A stretch of DNA of 8,876 nt from an uncultured Actinomycetes bacterium (GTDB lineage Bacteria > Actinomycetota > Actinomycetes > Mycobacteriales > Nakamurellaceae), in assembly GCA_937926105.1 (NCBI GenBank), contig CALANS010000074.1:1-8876 (forward strand), in the 5' to 3' direction. A model generated the notes under the pieces. It had not been told where the DNA came from and made no database searches. It saw nothing but the letters and a program-made list of their open reading frames with translations. Below, piece after piece: positions 5,071 through 8,876 of the stretch. Numbering within the stretch: position 1 is the stretch's first letter; each line of letters opens with the position of its first letter. The position numbers and the translations under genes were made by a program.

Positions 5071-6399
5071 GTGAGTAGTAAGACGAAAGCCACGAACGAC
5101 GTTACCGAGGTAATCGACCCGGTAGCAGAGGCAGCCGAACGGCTCACAGCCGCCGAGGCTGCGGTGAAAGCCTGCGCGATGGAGATCGCAACTCGTGCTG
5201 AGTCGGTGACCCGACTCATTGAGGAATCAGTGGATGACGATCCGAGTAACGATGACGAGGCTGCCGCTCAGATAATGGCGGCAGAAACCGCATTACGTCT
5301 CGCTGAAGGCCGGTTGCCGCGCCTTCAGGAGGTCGCTGCAATCGCCGAAGCGGAACATCGGCGACTGAATACGGGCGCCGTTCTGGCGCGCGTCTCTGCT
5401 GACCCTGCGGTAACCGGTGAGGCTCAGCGGGAGATCGCACTCAGCTTCGGGGGATTCGTCACCCTAGCTCAAGCGCAGGCCTTGGCCGATCTTCGGGAGG
5501 TTGAGGCACGGCGCGCGGCGCTGGCCGCTCAGGCGCGCGCCGCCGGGCTGCCGTGGGCCGTCGATCACCCGGCGCTGAACATTCGCACAGCGCGCGGGCT
5601 GGTGCCACCGATCAGCGGATTGATACCCCCATCCGGTCCGACATCACCGGAGGCGGTTATCGCGGCTGTGCGAACTGGTACCTATGACCCTGAGGACATG
5701 CCCGTGGTCGAGCTGATCGATGACGCCGACCAGGTAGACGACGACGACGCGGCCTACGGGCGCGAGCTACTGAGTCAGGTCACCGGGGCGGACGTCCAGC
5801 CTTTGACGGCATACGACCCGCTGGACGGTGGCGCGTACGCCGCCATCCGATCGATCGGAATCAAGGACGATCGGATCGTCCTTGACGCGACCCTCATCGG
5901 TACCCGGCCGGAGTCAAACCGACCGGAGCACGGGCCGGTCGCCAAGGGCGCCATTCTGGTGTTTAGCTCCCAGGTCGATACCCGTGGGCGTTTCACTGCC
6001 GAGATCATCGACCCACGCCGCCACGACGGACCGATAGACCTGGTGTCGGTGTCGAATGCCGTAACCGCCGCAATCCGTGCCGTGCCACAGGAACGCTGGC
6101 CCGATGTACTTCAGCGATCCATGGACGATGACTTCGTCCTGTCCGCTCGCGTCGAGGCTGGCGACGATCCCCGCACCTGCCAGGTGCGCTGGACCCGGAC
6201 CAGGGACGGGGCAACGTGGCCGGAAACGCTGCCCATCGGCCACGTGCGCGACGCGCTGGTCGGCCTCCCGATCGCCGGGGCGGGCCAGGTCCGTGATGTA
6301 CAGGTTGGTGAAGGCGGAGTGTACATCCTGATCTTCAACGCCGCCGAAGACGCGGAGGCCGCGTCGAAGATGGCTCCTAGCAATGCGCAATCCCACTGA
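5071..6399 (+). CDS. Acidic coiled-coil protein, 442 aa, function unknown
   Basis: I do not recognise a family. Residues about 12-110 are alanine- and glutamate-rich helix with heptad-like spacing (AERLTAAEAAVKACAMEIATRAES, then AAAQIMAAETALRLAEGRLPRLQEVAAIAEAEHRRL), split by the acidic patch DDDPSNDDE (55-63). Residues 115-160 are another helix, 160-195 a proline-rich linker (PPISGLIPPSGPTSP), 205-227 very acidic (DDADQVDDDDAA). A globular C-terminal part (240-425) contains beta-strand-like pieces (RIVLDATLIG, AILVFSSQV, FTAEIIDP, VYILIFNA). There is no signal or membrane helix. Start is GTG with SD GAGAGGA eight bases before it. The gene overlaps the next by 17 bp and opens a three-gene unit. 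Shape recalls scaffold, partition or DNA-tethering adaptors, but no function can be assigned. Confidence 0.8.
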   Translation: MSSKTKATNDVTEVIDPVAEAAERLTAAEAAVKACAMEIATRAESVTRLIEESVDDDPSNDDEAAAQIMAAETALRLAEGRLPRLQEVAAIAEAEHRRLNTGAVLARVSADPAVTGEAQREIALSFGGFVTLAQAQALADLREVEARRAALAAQARAAGLPWAVDHPALNIRTARGLVPPISGLIPPSGPTSPEAVIAAVRTGTYDPEDMPVVELIDDADQVDDDDAAYGRELLSQVTGADVQPLTAYDPLDGGAYAAIRSIGIKDDRIVLDATLIGTRPESNRPEHGPVAKGAILVFSSQVDTRGRFTAEIIDPRRHDGPIDLVSVSNAVTAAIRAVPQERWPDVLQRSMDDDFVLSARVEAGDDPRTCQVRWTRTRDGATWPETLPIGHVRDALVGLPIAGAGQVRDVQVGEGGVYILIFNAAEDAEAASKMAPSNAQSH

Positions 6400-6712
6400 C
6401 GACGGTTTGATGCGCTGGGCGCATGACGAGAGCTGCGATGTAGTCACCCGACTAGAGTTCGCCATGGCAGCACGCGTGAACTCCGATGGACACGCCCAGT
6501 TCAAGCCCGGCGAGCTAGCGATGATCCTAGGGACCGAGACAGATCGGGGACGGGAGCCACTTGGGCTCTACAGCATGTCCCGCGCACTGGGAGACGCGAA
6601 ACGGCGTGGACGTGTGCTCCCGCCTAGCAGTGTTCGATGCCTTATCGCGCCGCCGACTGTGACCCGGGGCGCGGCGGGGCGAGGATGTCGTATCCATGGT
6701 GTTTCGACATGA
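6383..6712 (+). CDS. Small helix-turn-helix protein, 109 aa, phage-type
   Basis: After an N-terminal helix (LMRWAHDESCDVVTRLEFAMAARV, about 9-32) comes FKPGELAMILGTETDRGREPLGLYSMSRALGDAKRRGRVLPPSSVRCLIAP (40-90). This fits a winged-helix DNA-binding fold in which LYSMSRALGDAKRRG would be the recognition helix. The ending, a G-[RK]-[VL]-L-x-P-x-S-x-R-C-L-[IV]-x-P pattern, is one I associate with small HTH proteins of actinobacterial phages. Residues 91-109 are low-complexity and may be tail. The ATG at 6383 has only a weak upstream GAAGATGG; an in-frame ATG at 6410 is an alternative. It overlaps the 442-aa gene by 17 bp, and its stop shares ATGA with the next gene, so all three are likely co-translated. 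It is probably a regulator of this cluster or of replication. Confidence 0.65.
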   Translation: MRNPTDDGLMRWAHDESCDVVTRLEFAMAARVNSDGHAQFKPGELAMILGTETDRGREPLGLYSMSRALGDAKRRGRVLPPSSVRCLIAPPTVTRGAAGRGCRIHGVST

Positions 6713-7392
6713 GGTGGCGGGAGGATGCCGTCGAGACAATACGGTCCGCCGCTGAGGCGATCGTTGGGGCGTCCTATCGTGCCACTCTCGCGCGCTGGGC
6801 GCATGCCAACGGCGGCGGAGATATTCGGTTTCCGAGTGATCCCAAGGATTGGCCAGCGCCAACCACCGAGGCCGAAGCGCTGGCGCTCCTGCGGGACTCG
6901 TGGCCGCGCTATTGGCCAGAGGCGGTGATGGCGATTGCGTCGTCTCGTGCCCTTGCTGACCATGATCTAGTTACGGCGTCGATATATTGCTGGCACGTTT
7001 ACACGGGCATCGCGCGGCCACGTGATCGGGCGCGAGTGTTGGCGATGTTCGCAGTCTTGCCCGTTGCTGGCGCGAATGCGCCCATCCCCTCTGATCCGGG
7101 CCGATGCTATCGCGGCCTGACGGTGCCGCCGAAGGGGCGGCAGGGTGTGGGGTTGTCATGGACCCCGCATTACGGTTTTGCGGTGAAGGTGGCTCACCAT
7201 TGGGCGAAGATGACCGGCGGAAACGCGGTAGTGCTGTCCACGGTCCCGCTGCGTGACGCGGTAGTTGCCTGCCTCAGACTCGGTGATCCGAAAACTGAGC
7301 CGACTAGGGTTGAGTACATAGTCGATCCGGCGAAGCTTGGTCGCGTGGACCGTCAGGTACTAGACGCTAATGCGGCCGAGGCTGCCGCGTAG
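6709..7392 (+). CDS. Putative ADP-ribosyltransferase-fold protein, 227 aa
   Basis: The C-terminal half has a motif order seen in R-S-E ADP-ribosyltransferases: CYRGL with R135, then VGLSWT (S150-W-T152) followed by FAVKVA, a strand AVVLSTVPLRDAVVACL, and VEYIVDP with E202. In that family the arginine and Ser-x-Thr hold NAD and the glutamate is catalytic. Only one glutamate is present at the last motif, so target class is unclear. Residues 1-125 are a tryptophan-rich helical region (WPRYWPEAVMAI, SIYCWHVYTGIARPRDRARVLAMF) with no family I can name. The start at 6709 is chosen for the ATGA overlap with the upstream stop; in-frame ATGs at 6637 and 6685 would add 24 or 8 residues, and 6685 has GGGGCGAGG immediately before it. 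Possible roles are a toxin, an anti-phage effector, or modification of a helper-phage or host protein. Confidence 0.6.
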   Translation: MRWREDAVETIRSAAEAIVGASYRATLARWAHANGGGDIRFPSDPKDWPAPTTEAEALALLRDSWPRYWPEAVMAIASSRALADHDLVTASIYCWHVYTGIARPRDRARVLAMFAVLPVAGANAPIPSDPGRCYRGLTVPPKGRQGVGLSWTPHYGFAVKVAHHWAKMTGGNAVVLSTVPLRDAVVACLRLGDPKTEPTRVEYIVDPAKLGRVDRQVLDANAAEAAA

Positions 7393-7706
7393 GGTGGTTA
7401 GCGTGGCTAACTGATCGCTGCCAAAACTTGGGCTCCTCCAGGCTGGCTATCCACTGGCAGCCCGCGCAATCTTGCGCGAGAGGCTCCCGGGGTGGGGTAT
7501 GCGCTCATGGGCGCAGGGGGAGGGCGCAGCGTAGCCAATTGCCACCGATCGGTGAGCGCTACGGCTGGCGTTCGGCGGCTCGGTGGGCTGATGCCCCGGG
7601 GTCGATCCATCGGCGCTCTAATCCGGCGGGCGTACCGTAAACGCATACAGAACCGGCCCGGTCCGTAATGGACCGGGCCGGTTTGGCATCTCCTAGCGGG
7701 TTGCTG
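7393..7706. other. Convergent gap without a credible gene
   Basis: This separates two convergent genes. It contains the small hairpin GTTAGC-GTG-GCTAAC (7397-7411) just after the stop of the ART-like gene, another hairpin CGCGCA-ATCT-TGCGCG (7463-7478), a G-rich stretch around 7494-7530, and the bidirectional terminator at 7651-7683. Short open frames on both strands lack SD sites and protein-like composition. Confidence 0.5.
7651..7683. terminator. Bidirectional terminator between convergent genes
   Basis: AACCGGCCCGGTCC (7651-7664) and GGACCGGGCCGGTT (7670-7683) form a perfect 14-bp stem with loop GTAAT. A-rich and T-rich ends flank it on either side (AA/TTT). It lies 259 bp after the ART-like gene and 24 bp after the end of the minus-strand gene, so it mainly ends the latter and blocks read-through both ways. 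Confidence 0.85.
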
Positions 7707-8453
7707 TCAGTCCGCCAACGGGACTAGCCGCAGGTACTCGTACCCGCCGAGGTAGTGCCAAAAGTTGTCCGAGGAGTCCACCATGAGGCCCTGCTTCGCA
7801 AGCTCCGCGTGAAGCATCTGCTCATCAGCGAATCCAGCGCTTGCGGGGACGCGGAGCAGTCCGGTTCGTTTCTTTCGGTCGTAATCCCACACGAAACCAC
7901 GGAAGACGCGAACGCGGGTCCTGCGATCACGCTCCTTCACATCACGCGTCGCGTCGGCTATCTCTGCATCCGTCATGTATGTGCCGATGAGGCCCGGCCC
8001 TCTCTGCTGTAGCCTCACGTACTCGAATCCATCGAGGTAGCCGATGGTCTGCCGCGTCATCCAGTCCCGCAGGGGCTCCTGAACGGTGGCAATCAGAACT
8101 GCATCGCTCGTCGCCTCAACCGGGATGCGAAGCACTCCCTCATGGGTCGATTCATCCAATACCCACGCGATGCCATCGCCCCATTCCAGCGCCGCCAGTT
8201 GCCGCACGCTCCACTCCGAAATGATTGCGCTGGGCGGCGTCAGGCTGGCTAGACGCGCATCCGCGATGATCTTGCTCATGAGAGCTGCGCTTCGTCGGTA
8301 GTCGTGATGTGAGCGCACCGTCTCGACACTGCGCGATGCCTCGCGAACGTCGGCGCAGTCGCCCGCAAGCCGCTCTGCCGTCGAGAGGCGAACCGTCAAA
8401 GCCGCTACCGCGACGCGCTGGCGGCGCTCGCGCGCCTCCTGTTCAGTTTCCAT
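7707..8453 (-). CDS. Protein with an internal domain duplication, 248 aa, function unknown
   Basis: Residues 1-70 are a charged helix (METEQEARERRQRVAVAALT and onward), possibly coiled coil. Two copies of a domain of about 55 residues follow. Copy 1 (about 95-149) has IAWVLDESTHEGVLRIP then IGYLDGFEYVRLQ. Copy 2 (about 186-244) has GFVWDYDRKKRTGLLRVP then FWHYLGGYEYLRLV. Shared signature: G-[VL]-L-R-[IV]-P, about 30 residues, then Y-L-x-G-[FY]-E-Y-[VL]-R-L. I do not recognise the domain. The start at 8453 is chosen for SD AGGAGA (8462-8467) eight bases upstream; a longer in-frame reading to 8552 would run through the arm-type sites. The gene is convergent to the rest and stands alone, with its own terminator, like a cargo, immunity or regulator gene. 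Its leader has a 7-bp hairpin (8477-8495). Confidence 0.8.
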   Translation of the reverse strand: METEQEARERRQRVAVAALTVRLSTAERLAGDCADVREASRSVETVRSHHDYRRSAALMSKIIADARLASLTPPSAIISEWSVRQLAALEWGDGIAWVLDESTHEGVLRIPVEATSDAVLIATVQEPLRDWMTRQTIGYLDGFEYVRLQQRGPGLIGTYMTDAEIADATRDVKERDRRTRVRVFRGFVWDYDRKKRTGLLRVPASAGFADEQMLHAELAKQGLMVDSSDNFWHYLGGYEYLRLVPLAD

Positions 8454-8476
8454 TCTGGCTATCTCCTGTAGTCCGG

Positions 8477-8495
8477 CCAGCGCCGGGTGCGCTGG
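8477..8495 (-). promoter_or_regulatory. Leader hairpin upstream of the duplicated-domain gene
   Basis: CCAGCGC (8477-8483) and GCGCTGG (8489-8495) form a 7-bp stem with loop CGGGT, ten bases upstream of the SD of the minus-strand gene. The arm-type sites at 8511-8555 lie directly behind it and likely overlap the promoter, so integrase binding could affect this gene. Confidence 0.35.
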
Positions 8496-8510
8496 GCTGG
8501 TGGCGCTGAG

Positions 8511-8555
8511 CATACCCATAAACGGCCACTTTGTACCCACAAACATACCCATAAA
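8511..8555 (+). promoter_or_regulatory. Right integrase arm-type sites (three copies)
   Basis: CATACCCATAAA (8511-8522), TGTACCCACAAA (8532-8543) and CATACCCATAAA (8544-8555) share the TACCCA core of the left sites and the same strand. CCCA cores begin at 8515, 8536 and 8548, a spacing of 21 then 12, the mirror of the left set. The nearest copy is 105 bp from the attR core. In the excised circle these would form one arm of attP and the left set the other. Confidence 0.7.
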
Positions 8556-8585
8556 CTAGGTGATTTACGTGAGTAGCCGTGACGC

Positions 8586-8615
8586 TATAGCCCGTTGAGC
8601 GGCGTGTATAGCCCG
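8586..8615 (+). promoter_or_regulatory. Two TATAGCCCG repeats 21 bp apart, candidate Xis sites
   Basis: TATAGCCCG occurs at 8586-8594 and 8607-8615, exactly 21 bp (two helical turns) apart, between the right arm sites and the attR core. A shorter relative, TATAGCG, touches the core at 8658-8664. Helically phased direct repeats in this place are typical of excisionase binding sites. The HTH protein at 3454-3657 is the obvious candidate partner, by inference. Confidence 0.45.
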
Positions 8616-8660
8616 CACCAATGGCCATGCGTGACAGCGCGGGATGTACCGGGCGTATAT

Positions 8661-8696
8661 AGCGTAGGTGGTCGGTTCGAGTCCGACAGGCGGCTC
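8661..8696 (+). repeat. attR core, 36-bp copy of the tRNA-Thr 3' end
   Basis: Exact copy of 19-54, carrying the T arm and 3' acceptor strand but no anticodon loop or 5' half, so it is a tRNA remnant and not a gene. It marks the right end of the element; sequence from 8697 on is host chromosome. Confidence 0.92.
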
Positions 8697-8876
8697 CAGC
8701 ACAGGCCCCCACCTGCACCGATGGGTGCAGGGCTGCGTCCAGGTGAACCCGGGCTCGCCGCTGCCCCCACGCACTCGTCACCATTGCCGGAATAATGCCG
8801 GCCGGTATGACGTTGCGCGAACAGTGAGCACAGACTATGCACCGAGTCCCGCGGCGTGGGTCCGCAATCAAGTCGA
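8697..8876. other. Chromosomal flank; former tRNA-Thr downstream region
   Basis: The only structure is CCTGCACC-GATG-GGTGCAGG (8712-8731), a perfect 8-bp hairpin 15 bases beyond attR, probably the original terminator of the tRNA-Thr gene before integration, although no T-run follows. No supported gene is seen; the next host gene lies outside the window. Confidence 0.5.

Larger units (their letters stand above)
19..8696. mobile_element. tRNA-Thr-integrated element, about 8.6 kb (integrated plasmid or phage-satellite type)
   Basis: The boundaries are two exact 36-bp direct repeats (19-54 and 8661-8696) of a tRNA 3' end, with a tyrosine integrase just inside the left one. Between them lie an excisionase-like HTH gene, a RepA-like ATPase gene, a repeat array, a possible structured RNA, several unfamiliar genes and a second set of integrase arm-type sites at the right end. 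One att copy plus the insert is 8642 bp. I see no relaxase, FtsK/TraB translocase, transposase, terminase, portal or capsid gene. It therefore looks able to excise and perhaps replicate, but not to transfer alone. Being an integrated element is well supported; satellite versus mobilisable plasmid is open. Confidence 0.93.

Noticed and set aside
4710..5219. Minus-strand open frame of 169 codons over the structured gap
   Set aside because: It overlaps the start of the 442-aa gene, ends inside the hairpin-rich region, and has the mixed composition expected from translating structured DNA.
5914..6504. Minus-strand open frame antisense to the 442-aa and HTH genes
   Set aside because: The sense genes have an SD and coupled starts; the antisense frame has neither and shows shadow composition.
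7552..7618. tRNA-like ends GAGCGC and GCGCTC with GGGGTCGATCC between them
   Set aside because: No T arm, D arm or anticodon arm can be paired, and the span is too short for a tRNA.
8565..8842. Minus-strand open frames containing GLEPTT and SDSNRPP
   Set aside because: These strings come from translating the antisense of a tRNA 3' end, a well-known source of false proteins. They cross attR and have no independent support.
8443..8871. 142-codon minus-strand frame across the right end
   Set aside because: It crosses the arm sites, attR and the host flank, and overlaps the SD of the real minus-strand gene.

Overview
The window holds one small integrated genetic element, seen almost end to end, in the chromosome of a high-GC Gram-positive bacterium, most likely an actinobacterium. 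That assignment rests on the G+C-rich codon use, the integrase and helicase sequence style, and an apparently leaderless integrase gene; genus cannot be read from this window. The window opens inside a tRNA-Thr(UGU) gene, of which only the 3' part is present. A 36-bp exact copy of the tRNA 3' end (19-54) recurs at 8661-8696. The two copies are the attL and attR of an element that is 8642 bp when one att copy is counted. Bases 8697-8876 are chromosomal flank.

Left to right: attL and a tRNA terminator (62-89); three integrase arm-type sites (98-142); a tyrosine integrase (161-1420); a small minus-strand two-helix membrane protein (1534-1812) with a 14-bp dyad upstream; about 1 kb of non-coding DNA (1955-2802) carrying eight or nine copies of an element centred on CACCTATAGGTG; a 60-aa acidic protein (2879-3061) behind a strong leader hairpin and followed by a terminator-like hairpin; a regulatory gap with a DnaA-box-like site; an excisionase-type HTH protein (3454-3657) abutting a RepA-like RecA-fold ATPase (3658-4629); a 441-bp gap that appears to fold into a compact multibranched RNA (4753-4991); a coupled cluster of a 442-aa coiled-coil protein, a 109-aa HTH protein and a 227-aa protein with ADP-ribosyltransferase-like motifs (5071-7392); a bidirectional terminator (7651-7683); a convergent gene for a protein with an internal domain duplication (7707-8453); then three more arm-type sites, two 21-bp-phased repeats and attR.

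The integrase, the HTH/excisionase candidate and the arm sites form an integration/excision module. The RepA-like ATPase with the repeat array and DnaA-like box suggests that the excised circle can replicate. There is no relaxase, FtsK/TraB-like translocase, capsid, portal or terminase gene. The element is therefore either a mobilised integrated plasmid or a phage satellite that borrows its transfer machinery; the int, AlpA-like regulator and rep layout resembles phage-inducible chromosomal islands, but this is inference. The least explained parts, and the most likely places for something new, are the repeat array, the structured region before the 442-aa gene, the 442-aa/HTH/ART-like cluster, and the mirrored arm-site triplets.
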